Below, in pieces: positions 33,823 to 42,640 of a stretch of DNA of 64,000 nucleotides. Under the pieces are notes generated by a model. That model was not told the DNA's origin. It did no database searches and saw only the letters and a program-made list of their open reading frames with translations. Position 1 is the first letter of the stretch, and the number at the start of each line of letters is the position of its first letter. The stretch lies in NCBI GenBank assembly GCA_036652815.1, contig JAVVVE010000012.1, forward strand, positions 4,014-68,013, in the 5' to 3' direction. A program made the position numbers and the translations under genes. The stretch is from SZUA-378 sp036652815. Its GTDB lineage: Bacteria > Bacillota > Clostridia > Lachnospirales > Lachnospiraceae.

Positions 33823-34959
33823 TTACAGCAAAGAGCCTGAGATAACCATACGCTGCACTTCACTGGTGCCTTCATAGATCTCGGTAATCTTAGCATCACG
33901 CATCATACGCTCTACATCATATTCTCTTGTGTAACCATATCCACCATGTAATTGAACAGCCTTAGTCGTTACTTCCATAGCTACTTCTGCTGCATATAAT
34001 TTAGCCATAGCTGCTTCTACAGAGAATTTCTTCTGTGTATCTTTCGCCATTGCTGCTTTATAAACTAAGTTTTTCGCTGCTTCTACTTTGGTTGCCATAT
34101 CAGCAATCTGGAATTGTGTGTTTTGGAATTTAGCGATAGATCTGCCAAATTGCTTTCTTTCTTTTACATAAGCAATCGTGCTTTCCAATGCGCCCTCTGC
34201 AATACCCAGTGCCTGTGCTGCGATTCCGATACGTCCGCCGTCCAATGTCTGCATTGCAACGCCGAAGCCTTTTCCTTCTTGTCCGAGCATATTTTCTTTT
34301 GGAATTCTGCAATCCGTGAAAATAAGTTCATAAGTAGAAGAACCACGGATACCCATCTTCTTCTCTTTGGTTCCGAAAGTAAATCCAGGAGTCCCTTTTT
34401 CAACAATAAATCCTGTGATTCCTTTGGTTCCTTTTGATTTATCAGTCATGGCAAAGATGACATAGATATCTGCTTCTTTACCATTGGTAATGAAAATCTT
34501 GCTGCCGTTGATGACATATTCATCTCCGTCAAGTACTGCCTTGGTCTGTTGTCCGGAAGCATCTGTTCCTGCACCTGGTTCTGTCAATCCAAAAGCTCCT
34601 AGCTTCTCGCCTTTAGCAAGTGGAATCAGATATTTTGCTTTCTGCTCATCTGTACCAAACTTCTTGATTGGGTCAGCACACAGAGAGGTATGAGCAGATA
34701 CGATAACGCCTGTAGTTGCACATACTTTAGATAACTCTTCCACACACATAACATAAGTCAGTGTGTCACAGCCTTGTCCACCATATTCTTTTGGAATCGG
34801 GATACCAAGGAAGCCAAGCTTTCTCATCTTATCCACTGTTTGTCTTGGGAATTCTTCCGTCTCATCTACTTCTTGAGCTAACGGTTTTGCCTCATTCTCT
34901 GCGAAATCTCTAAAAAGTGTTCTCGCCATTTCATGCTCTTTACTTAATGTAAAATCCAT
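33823..34959 (-). CDS. bcd: Butyryl-CoA dehydrogenase
   Basis: 378-residue acyl-CoA dehydrogenase, the standard length. FAD and substrate segments are visible: FGLTEPGAGTDASGQQ, YVINGSKIFITNGKEAD, QLHGGYGYTREYDVERMMRDAKI and the catalytic Glu in ITEIYEGTSEVQRMVI. It reduces crotonyl-CoA to butyryl-CoA with electrons from EtfAB. GGAGGAA precedes the ATG. Confidence 0.96.
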   Translation of the reverse strand: MDFTLSKEHEMARTLFRDFAENEAKPLAQEVDETEEFPRQTVDKMRKLGFLGIPIPKEYGGQGCDTLTYVMCVEELSKVCATTGVIVSAHTSLCADPIKKFGTDEQKAKYLIPLAKGEKLGAFGLTEPGAGTDASGQQTKAVLDGDEYVINGSKIFITNGKEADIYVIFAMTDKSKGTKGITGFIVEKGTPGFTFGTKEKKMGIRGSSTYELIFTDCRIPKENMLGQEGKGFGVAMQTLDGGRIGIAAQALGIAEGALESTIAYVKERKQFGRSIAKFQNTQFQIADMATKVEAAKNLVYKAAMAKDTQKKFSVEAAMAKLYAAEVAMEVTTKAVQLHGGYGYTREYDVERMMRDAKITEIYEGTSEVQRMVISGSLL

Positions 34960-34985
34960 GTTCTTAATTCCTCCATCTATTTATA

Positions 34986-35825
34986 TTATTTTGAATAGTC
35001 GTAGAAGCCTATGCCTGTCTTTTTACCAAGTTTTCCGCCGCGAACCATTTTCTTAAGAAGCGGAGCCGGACGATATTTAGAGTCGCCTGTCTCTGATTGC
35101 AATACTTCCATAATCGCAAGTACAATATCAAGACCAATCAAATCGCCTAGAGCCAAAGGTCCCATTGGGTGATTAGCACCGAGCATCATAGCATTATCGA
35201 TACCCTCTACACTAGCTACTCCTTCTGAATAGATAAAGATAGCTTCATTGATCATAGGAACTAAGATTCTGTTAACCACAAATCCTGCTGCTTCATTAAC
35301 CTGAACAGGAGTCTTGCCAATCTCCTCTGAGATGGTTTTAATCTTATCTACAGCAGTATCAGGTGTGTTAAGTCCTGCGATTACTTCAACCAGCTTCATA
35401 ACAGGTGCCGGGTTAAAGAAATGCATACCAACCACCGGTCTGTCTAAGCCTGCACCAATCTCTGTGATCGATAAAGAGGAAGTATTGGTTGCAAATACGC
35501 AATCTTTTTTACAGATATCCTGTAATTCTTTAAATGTTTGTTTCTTAATATCCATAACTTCCAATGCTGCTTCTACTACGAGGTCACAATCTGTACAAAT
35601 CGTCTTAACGCCTGTTGTAATCTTCGCTAAGATTGCATCTGCTGCTGCTTGCTCCATCTTGCCTTTTGCAACACGTTTTTCAAATCCTTTTGCTATCTTG
35701 TTCTTGCCATTCTCTGCGAACTGGTCATTGATATCACATAAACATACTTCATATCCTTCTGTTTGTGCAAAAGCCTGTGCGATTCCCGAGCCCATTGTTC
35801 CTGCTCCAATAATACCTACTTTCAT
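34986..35825 (-). CDS. hbd: 3-hydroxybutyryl-CoA dehydrogenase
   Basis: 279 residues. The N-terminal NAD-binding motif GIIGAGTMGSGIAQAFAQ, then NTSSLSITEIG, and the catalytic HFFNPAPVMKLVEV identify a short 3-hydroxyacyl-CoA dehydrogenase of clostridial Hbd type. It reduces acetoacetyl-CoA to 3-hydroxybutyryl-CoA. AAGGAGG precedes the ATG. Confidence 0.96.
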   Translation of the reverse strand: MKVGIIGAGTMGSGIAQAFAQTEGYEVCLCDINDQFAENGKNKIAKGFEKRVAKGKMEQAAADAILAKITTGVKTICTDCDLVVEAALEVMDIKKQTFKELQDICKKDCVFATNTSSLSITEIGAGLDRPVVGMHFFNPAPVMKLVEVIAGLNTPDTAVDKIKTISEEIGKTPVQVNEAAGFVVNRILVPMINEAIFIYSEGVASVEGIDNAMMLGANHPMGPLALGDLIGLDIVLAIMEVLQSETGDSKYRPAPLLKKMVRGGKLGKKTGIGFYDYSK

Positions 35826-35877
35826 TGTAGTTCCTCCTTAAATGTGTAATAATTTATATTGATGGTATCGTAACTCA

Positions 35878-36654
35878 CTATTTATTCAAAAATGCTTCTA
35901 CTTTTCTTTTTTCAAGGAAAGCAGCCATACCTTCTTTTTGATCATAAGATTCAAAACATCCGCCAAATAATTGTTCTTCAATGACAATAGCTTGATCCAT
36001 ATCTACCTGTAATCCGTCATTGATGGCTTTCTTGCAATTACGGACAGCAATCGGTGCATTCTTTGCGATACCTGCTGCCATCTTCTCTGCTGCCGGAATC
36101 AATTCTTCAATCGGATATACGGCATTTACAAGACCGATTCTATAAGCTTCGTCTGTCTTAATATTGCGGGCAGTATAAATCATCTGTTTTGCCATACCTG
36201 CACCTACCAGGCGAGCCAATCTCTGTGTTCCGCCAAATCCAGGAGTAATACCCAGTCCTGCTTCCGGTTGTCCGAACACGGCATTGTCAGAACAGATTCT
36301 GATATCGCAGCTCATCGCTATCTCACAGCCGCCACCCAGTGCAAAGCCGTTAATAGCCGCAATGACCGGAATAGGGAAAGTCTCTAATTTACGGAACACA
36401 TCATTTCCTTTTTTACCAAAAGCTTCTGCTTCTGCCTTTGTAAGAGAACTCATCTCTCCAATATCCGCTCCTGCTACAAATGATTTTTGACCTGCGCCTG
36501 TTAAAATCAAGCATCTTACTTCGTTTAGTTTAACCTCATCCAAAATCTGATTTAACTCATCCAGTACTGCTGAATTTAAAGCGTTTAACGCTTTTTCACG
36601 ATTAATGGTAATCGTTCCTACTGCACCCTTTTGTTCATATAATACATATTCCAT
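35878..36654 (-). CDS. crt: 3-hydroxybutyryl-CoA dehydratase (crotonase)
   Basis: 258 residues of the enoyl-CoA hydratase family: NREKALNALNSAVLDEL, AGADIGEM (oxyanion hole), ALGGGCEIAMSCDIRI with catalytic Glu, and PEAGLGITPGFGGTQRLARL. It converts 3-hydroxybutyryl-CoA to crotonyl-CoA. Second gene of the butyrate operon. Confidence 0.96.
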   Translation of the reverse strand: MEYVLYEQKGAVGTITINREKALNALNSAVLDELNQILDEVKLNEVRCLILTGAGQKSFVAGADIGEMSSLTKAEAEAFGKKGNDVFRKLETFPIPVIAAINGFALGGGCEIAMSCDIRICSDNAVFGQPEAGLGITPGFGGTQRLARLVGAGMAKQMIYTARNIKTDEAYRIGLVNAVYPIEELIPAAEKMAAGIAKNAPIAVRNCKKAINDGLQVDMDQAIVIEEQLFGGCFESYDQKEGMAAFLEKRKVEAFLNK

Positions 36655-36692
36655 AGTAGTTCTCCTTTAACTGTTAGATTGAATGAAAGATA

Positions 36693-37877
36693 TTAGTCAC
36701 GGGATACGATTGTTGCACATCCCATACCACCACCGATGCACAGTGTTGCAAGACCTTTCTTTGCATCCTGTTTTACCATCTCATGAAGTAAAGTAACTAA
36801 GATACGACAGCCTGATGCTCCAACCGGATGTCCAAGTGCAATGGCTCCGCCATTCACATTTAACTTAGCAAGGTCAAAACCCAAATCTCTGCCCACCGCA
36901 ACAGACTGTGCTGCAAAAGCTTCGTTTGCTTCAATCAAATCGAAATCGCTAACGCTCATACCTGTTTTAGCCAACACTTTTTTGGTTGCTGCAACAGGTC
37001 CGATACCCATAATCTTAGGATCAACACCTGCCAATGCACCTGCCACGAAAGTAGCCATCGGTGTCACACCAAGTTCTTTTGCTTTTTCTTCACTCATTAC
37101 GACGATTGCCGCTGCACCATCATTGATACCCGATGCATTGCCTGCTGTTACTTTTCCACCGGGATTAATAGCACGTAATTTAGTCAATCCTTCGATCGTA
37201 GTTCCCGGACGTGGTCCTTCATCTTTATTGAACACAATCGTTTCTTTTTTCTTCTTTACTTCAACCGGTACGATTTCCGCATCAAACTTGCCTGCTTCTT
37301 GTGCTGCAACCGCTTTATTCTGGCTTACAACTGCAAATTCATCCAGTTCTTCACGAGTCAGTTTCCATCTATCATCTTCACAAATATTATCTGCTGTCTG
37401 AATCATATGATAATCATTAAAAGCATCCCAAAGAGCATCTTTAATCATAGTATCAACCATAGGTGCATTACCCATTCTATAACCATATCGTGCTTGTGGC
37501 AGTGCATAAGGAGCCATAGACATATTCTCCATACCGCCTGCTACTACGATATCAGCATCGCCTGCCATAATCATCTGTGCAGCCATATTCACACAATTAA
37601 GTCCTGAACCACATACTACGTTCATAGTAACTGCAGGTACTTCAATTGGCAATCCTGCTTTGATGGATGACTGACGTGCTACATTCTGTCCCAGTCCGGC
37701 CTGAATAACACAGCCCATATAGACCTGGTCTACCGCTTCCGGTGCAACGCCCGCTCTGTGTAACGCTTCTTTGATAACAATAGCTCCCAAATCTGCTGCA
37801 GGTGTTGTGCTTAAAGTTCCACCCATTGTTCCGATTGCAGTACGACAAGCTCCTGCTAAAACTACTTTCTTTGCCAT
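36693..37877 (-). CDS. thlA: Acetyl-CoA acetyltransferase (thiolase)
   Basis: 394 residues from the ATG at 37877 (AGGAGG upstream; the ATG at 37892 overlaps that site). Active-site cysteines are in NVVCGSGLNCVNMAAQ and in CIGGGMGCA, and the catalytic His is in GGAIALGHPVGASG. It condenses two acetyl-CoA to acetoacetyl-CoA and opens the thl-crt-hbd-bcd-etfB-etfA operon. Confidence 0.96.
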   Translation of the reverse strand: MAKKVVLAGACRTAIGTMGGTLSTTPAADLGAIVIKEALHRAGVAPEAVDQVYMGCVIQAGLGQNVARQSSIKAGLPIEVPAVTMNVVCGSGLNCVNMAAQMIMAGDADIVVAGGMENMSMAPYALPQARYGYRMGNAPMVDTMIKDALWDAFNDYHMIQTADNICEDDRWKLTREELDEFAVVSQNKAVAAQEAGKFDAEIVPVEVKKKKETIVFNKDEGPRPGTTIEGLTKLRAINPGGKVTAGNASGINDGAAAIVVMSEEKAKELGVTPMATFVAGALAGVDPKIMGIGPVAATKKVLAKTGMSVSDFDLIEANEAFAAQSVAVGRDLGFDLAKLNVNGGAIALGHPVGASGCRILVTLLHEMVKQDAKKGLATLCIGGGMGCATIVSRD

Positions 37878-37964
37878 TTTATCTTCCTCCATGTTCTAAA
37901 TTAATTGTTCTGATTGACTACGTTTACAATGATTGTTATTTTTTTATCATTGCCCGATGTTTTC

Positions 37965-37993
37965 ATTTTATCATAGCATTTCTTTTTTTGCAA
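37965..37993 (-). promoter_or_regulatory. Candidate promoter of the butyrate operon
   Basis: Minus strand TTGCAA, a 17-base spacer and TAAAAT lie about 90 bases before the thiolase start, right after the upstream terminator. Confidence 0.45.
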
Positions 37994-38005
37994 TGACTAA
38001 TGTAT

Positions 38006-38034
38006 AAAAAAAAAACCAACAAAATAATGTTGGC
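38006..38034 (-). terminator. Intrinsic terminator after hpf
   Basis: On the minus strand CCAAC and GTTGG form a short stem with an 8-base loop followed by a ten-U run, 32 bases after the hpf stop. Confidence 0.8.
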
Positions 38035-38065
38035 TTTTTCTCTTCTTATTAACGGAATCCTTCTC

Positions 38066-38593
38066 TTATACCTCCGGTTCAATCAAACCATAGGTGTTCC
38101 CTTTTCTCTTATACACAACGCTGACTAATTCCGTCTCGGCATTCATAAATACATAGAAATTATGTCCTAATAATTCCATCTGGATACAGGCATCCTCTGC
38201 ATACATCGGTTTAATATCAAACCGCTTTGTTCTAATAATCCGAACCTCTTCCTCATCCATATAATCTTTGTCAATAAACTCCTGCTTGAAAAAACCATTC
38301 CCCTGTTTCTGTTCTATTAACTTATTCTTGTATTTCTTCAACTGTCTCTCGATAATCTCTTCTACTAAATCAATCGATACATACATATCATTGCTGACTT
38401 GCTCCGAGCGAATAATATTACCTTTTACCGGAATCGTAACTTCAATCTTCTGTCTGTCCTTCTCTACACTTAATGTAACATGTGCTTCGGTCTCTGACGT
38501 AAAATACTTCTCCAGTTTTCCTATTTTGTCTTGAACTGCACTTCTTAATCCTTCTGTTACCTCGATATTCTTGCCACTAATAATAAATTTCAT
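38066..38593 (-). CDS. hpf: Ribosome hibernation-promoting factor, long form
   Basis: 175 residues from the ATG at 38593 (GGAAGGG ten bases upstream). The N-terminal HPF/YfiA domain (about 1-95: MKFIISGKNIEVTEGLRSAVQDKIGKLEKYF in short) binds the decoding site, and the C-terminal domain (about 115-175: IIRTKRFDIKPMYAEDACIQMELLGHNF) dimerises 70S ribosomes into 100S particles. This long form is usual in Firmicutes. It stands alone between its own promoter and terminator. Confidence 0.95.
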   Translation of the reverse strand: MKFIISGKNIEVTEGLRSAVQDKIGKLEKYFTSETEAHVTLSVEKDRQKIEVTIPVKGNIIRSEQVSNDMYVSIDLVEEIIERQLKKYKNKLIEQKQGNGFFKQEFIDKDYMDEEEVRIIRTKRFDIKPMYAEDACIQMELLGHNFYVFMNAETELVSVVYKRKGNTYGLIEPEV

Positions 38594-38658
38594 GCCGCTC
38601 ATCCCTTCCATTGGTTACTTTTACAACTATCTGTCTTAGAATCATTACGTTGTAACTT

Positions 38659-38688
38659 ATTATAGCACAATTATTCCTATAATTGCAA
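38659..38688 (-). promoter_or_regulatory. Candidate hpf promoter (extended -10)
   Basis: Minus strand TTGCAA, an 18-base spacer and TGCTATAAT, an extended -10 with a perfect hexamer, about 65 bases before the hpf start. Confidence 0.5.
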
Positions 38689-38769
38689 TCTTTATGGCAG
38701 TTTGTCTTAAATATTTAGACAGTTTGAATGTCAACCTTTATTCTATATTTTTCGACATTTTTCTATTTT

Positions 38770-38812
38770 TTATGATAACTATACAAAACGTTTGTTTCTA
38801 TAGTTACCATAA
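38770..38812. repeat. Imperfect inverted repeat upstream of hpf
   Basis: TTATGATAACTATA (38770-38783) pairs with TATAGTTACCATAA (38799-38812) with one mismatch, around a 15-base loop. It has no U-run, so it is more likely an operator or RNA structure than a terminator. Confidence 0.5.
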
Positions 38813-38840
38813 GACATATCAATAAATTACTCTTTTGCAT

Positions 38841-38911
38841 TGTGGATACTGTGGATAAGTCAGTGTATAAATTCATTTTCCTTATATTTGCGACCTTTTA
38901 TATGTGGATAA
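38841..38911. promoter_or_regulatory. Cluster of DnaA-box-like 9-mers
   Basis: The 475-base gap between hpf and the NlpC/P60 gene holds TGTGGATAC (38841-38849), TGTGGATAA (38850-38858) and TGTGGATAA (38903-38911). The last two are exact complements of the DnaA box TTATCCACA, the first has one mismatch, and all have the same orientation. There is no dnaA, dnaN or other origin gene nearby. The remainder of the gap is AT-rich with promoter, inverted repeat and terminator features listed separately. Confidence 0.55.
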
Positions 38912-39023
38912 CTCCATCGTGCCTTGTCTGAATAGATTTTTTTTTCTTCTCTTATTTTATGTCTTTTTGTGCATCTTTTATACATGTCTTATTTTTCCCA
39001 AAAAATATTAACTGATAATTAAG

Positions 39024-39065
39024 AAAAGACTAAACGCTATCTATGAAATGATTGCGTTTAGTCTT
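39024..39065 (-). terminator. Intrinsic terminator after the NlpC/P60 gene
   Basis: AAGACTAAACGC (39026-39037) pairs perfectly with GCGTTTAGTCTT (39054-39065) around a 16-base loop; on the minus strand a short U-rich tail follows. Confidence 0.75.
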
Positions 39066-39086
39066 GCTGTGTTTTTTAAAAATGGC

Positions 39087-40490
39087 CTAGAGAATTCTTC
39101 TTACAGATAAAACATTTCTATAGCCTGCATTGGATATTTTAATACCTGTCTGTGCTGTACTTGCGTGTACAATATTACCACCGCCAATATAGATGCCTAC
39201 ATGACCTGAGTAACATACGATATCACCCGGTTGTGCATTGGAGAGGCCACCCACATCTGCGCCAACGCTTCTTTGCTGACCTGAGGAACGTGGAAGTGCA
39301 ATGCCATAATTAGCATAAACACTCTTTACAAATCCGGAACAATCTGTTCCATTGGTTAAACTGGTTCCCCCATATACATATGGATTACCAACAAACTGTG
39401 TTGCATAATTGGCAAGAGAACTGCCGGTTGCACTTCCCGGAGCTGCAATTACTTGATTTGAATTGCTGTTCTTAGAAGAGTTGACTGATTTTTTATTGGA
39501 CTTAGCAGTTGCTTTTTGTGCTGCTGCTCTTGCTGCACGTCTCTCATCTTCTTCTCTTTGTAATCTTGCTTCTTCCGCTGCTTTAGATTCTGCTTTGACA
39601 AATTCTGTGGTTAAGTCTACATATTCTTTAGAAACATAACCCTCGCCTTCTTCAATCGATACTTTGACCCAGCCGTCCATCTCTTCCAGAACAGAAAGTT
39701 CATCTTCGATGGGTACTAAGCCCAGGACTGTTGCACTTTGGCTTGGTTGTTCTCTTACTTTTAAAGTAGTAGTGGTAACAGTAGCAAGTCTATTGCCTAC
39801 TTGTTTGGCAAGTGCAATCGCATCCTCACCCGTTACTACATATTCTGCTTTGACATATCCCGTTACATCTCCAGACTGTATCTCGTACCAGCCATTCTTT
39901 TCAGAGACCAGGGTTCCTGCTGATTTATCATAGAGTTTGCCGATTACCTCTCCGGCTTCCTCATCTGCATCATCTCTTACATTAACATAATCATTAACTT
40001 TGGCAATTACCATATTGGAGAATTCTTTTTCTTCTTCCGACATCTTTTTTTCAGCTATAACCGGTGCTGATTTTGCTTTTTTGTCCTTAGCCGAATTCAT
40101 CACGGTCGGTAATACCTCAGGTACTACTGTTTTGCCAATGCCCTCCGGACTCGGAATCACAGTTTCTGTGGTCGGTTCTTCACGTTTGGCATCTTCCAAT
40201 GTAGTCAACGTTGCCTGTGTGGTACTAAGTACTGTGCTGACTGTTACTTTTTCCGCTGATCCTATATCGCTGATAATCGCTCCCGTAAAAGGATTGATTG
40301 CTGTTGCTTTCGCACTCATCTTCTGTAGTTGTATATTCTGAATGGATGTTCCTTCTTCAAGTTGCAATGATAATCCGGCTACCGGTAATGCGTTGGATAC
40401 TCCTGCTGCATGAGATTGAAAACTAGCTCCCGCGAATAAACACGTACCCGCTATCATATATACTGCAATTTTCATTCCTGTCTGTTTCAT
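39087..40490 (-). CDS. Secreted NlpC/P60 cell-wall hydrolase with two SH3 domains
   Basis: 467 residues from the ATG at 40490 (GGAGG upstream; the frame is open for 35 codons before it but crosses the promoter). A signal peptide (about 1-27, ending SHAAG) is followed by a Ser/Thr-rich region, two bacterial SH3 domains (NYVNVRDDADEEAGEVIG and TTLKVREQPSQSATVLG), a charged helical linker with Glu/Arg/Ala, and a C-terminal NlpC/P60 peptidase with catalytic Cys in NGTDCSGFVKS and His in SGHVGIYIGGG. It should cut peptidoglycan stem peptides (gamma-D-Glu-diamino acid). A WalR-type box overlaps its 5' leader. Confidence 0.93.
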   Translation of the reverse strand: MKQTGMKIAVYMIAGTCLFAGASFQSHAAGVSNALPVAGLSLQLEEGTSIQNIQLQKMSAKATAINPFTGAIISDIGSAEKVTVSTVLSTTQATLTTLEDAKREEPTTETVIPSPEGIGKTVVPEVLPTVMNSAKDKKAKSAPVIAEKKMSEEEKEFSNMVIAKVNDYVNVRDDADEEAGEVIGKLYDKSAGTLVSEKNGWYEIQSGDVTGYVKAEYVVTGEDAIALAKQVGNRLATVTTTTLKVREQPSQSATVLGLVPIEDELSVLEEMDGWVKVSIEEGEGYVSKEYVDLTTEFVKAESKAAEEARLQREEDERRAARAAAQKATAKSNKKSVNSSKNSNSNQVIAAPGSATGSSLANYATQFVGNPYVYGGTSLTNGTDCSGFVKSVYANYGIALPRSSGQQRSVGADVGGLSNAQPGDIVCYSGHVGIYIGGGNIVHASTAQTGIKISNAGYRNVLSVRRIL

Positions 40491-40510
40491 TGAGTAATTC
40501 CTCCATGTGA

Positions 40511-40530
40511 TATGTAATAAAGATTTATTA
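40511..40530. repeat. Perfect 9-bp palindrome before the NlpC/P60 ribosome site
   Basis: TGTAATAAAGATTTATTACA is a perfect 9-2-9 inverted repeat in the 5' leader. It could be an operator or fold near the ribosome site in the mRNA. Confidence 0.6.
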
Positions 40531-40534
40531 CATA

Positions 40535-40551
40535 TTGTTACAAACTTGTTA
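40535..40551 (-). promoter_or_regulatory. WalR-type binding box
   Basis: On the minus strand the sequence is TGTAAC-AAGTT-TGTAAC, an exact fit to the WalR (YycF) consensus TGTWAH-N5-TGTWAH known from Bacillus and Staphylococcus. It lies just downstream of the predicted transcription start of a cell-wall hydrolase gene, the classical target class of WalRK. Confidence 0.6.
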
Positions 40552-40563
40552 CATCTGTAAAAT

Positions 40564-40592
40564 AATATAGCATGTGTTGTAACATTTGTCAA
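40564..40592 (-). promoter_or_regulatory. Sigma-A promoter of the NlpC/P60 gene
   Basis: Minus strand TTGACA (perfect), a 17-base spacer and TATATT. The start point would be near 40557, giving a leader of about 65 bases that holds the WalR-type box and the palindrome. Confidence 0.72.
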
Positions 40593-40618
40593 CATATGGA
40601 TTGAATTACCAATAAAAA

Positions 40619-41539
40619 TTATCGATGTATATAGTATTCCTGTACCGAAGTAACTGCATTGGCACCATCGGCAACCGCCGTCACGATTTGCCGCAGTGAT
40701 TTCATCCTGGCATCTCCTGCCACAAAAATACCGGGAACATTAGTAATTCCCATCTCGTCCGCTACGATATATCCCTTGTCGTTTGCTTTCAGCAATGGCA
40801 AAAACGCTTCTGTATTTGGATGGATACCAACCGCAACAAAAACCCCCTGTAATTCTAATTGAGTTACTGCTTCTGTCTTAACATTTTGGATCCGAATCGC
40901 CTGTACTTGTTCTTCTCCTTCTATATTAATGACTTTGCTGTCCCAGATCATCTCTACATTAGGTAGCCGTAAAAGTGCTTCCCTTAATATTTGTGCTGCA
41001 CGCAATTCATCCCGTCTATGAATCACATACACCTTATGGCAAAAACGTGCCAGAAAAATAGCATCCTCCACTGCCACATCACCACCGCCAACCACTGCTA
41101 CTGTCTTATTCTTAAAGAAAGCGCCATCACAAGTAGCACAATAAGAGACTCCCATACCGGTCAGTTCCTCTTCTCCTGCAACTCCTAGTTTGGCATGACT
41201 CGCCCCAGTCGCTATAATAACTGCTTTTGTTTCATAAGAGTCGGCAGATGTCTCAACGATCTTTGTTTTTCCCTCATCTTTTATACCGCTAACACAACCG
41301 TCGATAAAGCCGGCTCCTAGTTTATCAGCATGTTCTCTCATTTTTGTGCCTAGTTCATATCCGCTGATTCCCGGTAAACCGGGATAATTATCTACTTCAT
41401 AAGTCGTCAAGACTTGTCCACCGCTAACACCTGTTTCTTCTATAACTAAGGTATTTAATTTAGCTCGTTGTGCATAGATAGCTGCCGTTAGTCCTGCAGG
41501 TCCCGAACCTACTATAATTAGATCATATTGTTTTTGCAT
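40619..41539 (-). CDS. trxB: Thioredoxin reductase
   Basis: 306 residues, standard length. FAD-binding GSGPAGLTAAIYAQRA, redox-active YCATCDGAFF, NAD(P)-binding GGGDVAVEDAIFLAR and the C-terminal FVAGDARMKSLRQIVTAVADGANA are all present. It reduces thioredoxin with NADPH. AGGAGT precedes the ATG. It lies directly upstream of the NlpC/P60 promoter, so the two genes may be partly co-transcribed. Confidence 0.95.
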   Translation of the reverse strand: MQKQYDLIIVGSGPAGLTAAIYAQRAKLNTLVIEETGVSGGQVLTTYEVDNYPGLPGISGYELGTKMREHADKLGAGFIDGCVSGIKDEGKTKIVETSADSYETKAVIIATGASHAKLGVAGEEELTGMGVSYCATCDGAFFKNKTVAVVGGGDVAVEDAIFLARFCHKVYVIHRRDELRAAQILREALLRLPNVEMIWDSKVINIEGEEQVQAIRIQNVKTEAVTQLELQGVFVAVGIHPNTEAFLPLLKANDKGYIVADEMGITNVPGIFVAGDARMKSLRQIVTAVADGANAVTSVQEYYIHR

Positions 41540-41691
41540 CTGTATACTCCTATCTTTCTAATTCGTTGCATTTAGTGTATCAGCATTCAACTTTCTTTTC
41601 AATATTTTTACCATCATTTGAAGAATTATATCCATTTTCAAAAAACTTGTAGTATACTAATAACAAAATGACTCTGAAGGGAGCTGCTATC

Positions 41692-42438
41692 ATGTTATCC
41701 AATAGAAAAATCGCTATGATCACAGGTGCTTCCCGTGGAATTGGCGAGGCCATCGCACGAGCCTTTGCACAGGAACATTATCATCTTATCTTAACCTGTC
41801 ACAAAAATAAGGACTTATTAGATGCTTTAACGCATGAACTGGAATCAACTTATCAGATTTCATGTCTTTCCTTTGTTGGTGATATTGGAGATGCTGCTTT
41901 TGTAAAATCTATCTTTGATACGCTAGACACTATGCCTATATGGCATGATATTGATGTCTTAGTGAATAATGCCGGTGTCTCCTACATAGGGCTCTTATCC
42001 GATATGGATCCTTGCGACTGGCAGATGGTATTGCATACCAATCTAACATCTGCATTCTTATGCAGTAAGTATGTGATTCCAAAGATGGTTCAAAAGCAAT
42101 CCGGTAAAATCATCAATATTTCTTCTATCTGGGGCAATATAGGAGCCTCTATGGAGGTAGCTTATTCCGCTTCCAAATCCGGCTTAAACGGATTTACGAG
42201 AGCTCTTGCCAAAGAACTGGCACCCAGTCACATTCAGGTCAATGCCATCGCTTGTGGTGTCATCGATACCACAATGAATGCCTGCTTTGACGAATCCGAG
42301 GTAACGGCTCTCATTGAGGATATCCCTGCAGACCGCCTGGGGCGTCCCGATGAGGTCGGACAATTAGCGCTTAGTCTGGCAGCATCCGGTGATTATCTAA
42401 CCGGGCAGATTATAGGTCTGGATGGTGGATGGGGCTAA
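41692..42438 (+). CDS. Short-chain dehydrogenase/reductase (FabG-like)
   Basis: 248 residues from the ATG at 41692, eight bases after AAGGGAG; the ATG at 41668 has no ribosome site. It shows TGASRGIGEAIARAFA, NNAGVSYIGLL, the Ser-Tyr-Lys catalytic triad (ISSIWGN, YSASKSG) and LTGQIIGLDGGWG. The family resemblance is to 3-oxoacyl-ACP reductase FabG, but it stands alone and not in a fatty-acid cluster, so the substrate is uncertain. Confidence 0.9.
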   Translation: MLSNRKIAMITGASRGIGEAIARAFAQEHYHLILTCHKNKDLLDALTHELESTYQISCLSFVGDIGDAAFVKSIFDTLDTMPIWHDIDVLVNNAGVSYIGLLSDMDPCDWQMVLHTNLTSAFLCSKYVIPKMVQKQSGKIINISSIWGNIGASMEVAYSASKSGLNGFTRALAKELAPSHIQVNAIACGVIDTTMNACFDESEVTALIEDIPADRLGRPDEVGQLALSLAASGDYLTGQIIGLDGGWG

Positions 42439-42461
42439 TCGGTATTCTTAAGTGCAATAAA

Positions 42462-42564
42462 ATAAGCCTTATCGAGAAAGTATAGGGAGTACTTACTCGT
42501 TAAGGCTTATCCATTTCACTTGTCCTACATCTAGGGAATGTAGAAATTATATGTAACATATAAT
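42462..42564. repeat. Three successive inverted repeats between SDR and hydA
   Basis: A 15-bp stem with one mismatch (42462-42476 with 42496-42510), then CTACAT/ATGTAG (42525-42543), then a perfect 8-bp ATTATATG/CATATAAT with a 3-base loop (42546-42564). They lie between two convergent genes. The first could terminate hydA transcripts on the minus strand, where it is followed by a U-rich stretch. Confidence 0.6.
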
Positions 42565-42640
42565 GTGAGGGAAATGAGGTTTGGTAATTGTTCTTCTGTA
42601 TCATACTGCATTACGCGCAACCAAAGTGCAACTTTTAGTT

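Noticed and set aside
36841..37401. 186-codon open frame on the plus strand
   Set aside because: Antisense to thiolase, whose motifs and ribosome site are complete; the frame has no recognisable domain.
38841..38911. DnaA boxes as a chromosomal origin
   Set aside because: No dnaA, dnaN, recF, parAB or rpmH genes nearby; only three boxes in a 475-base gap.
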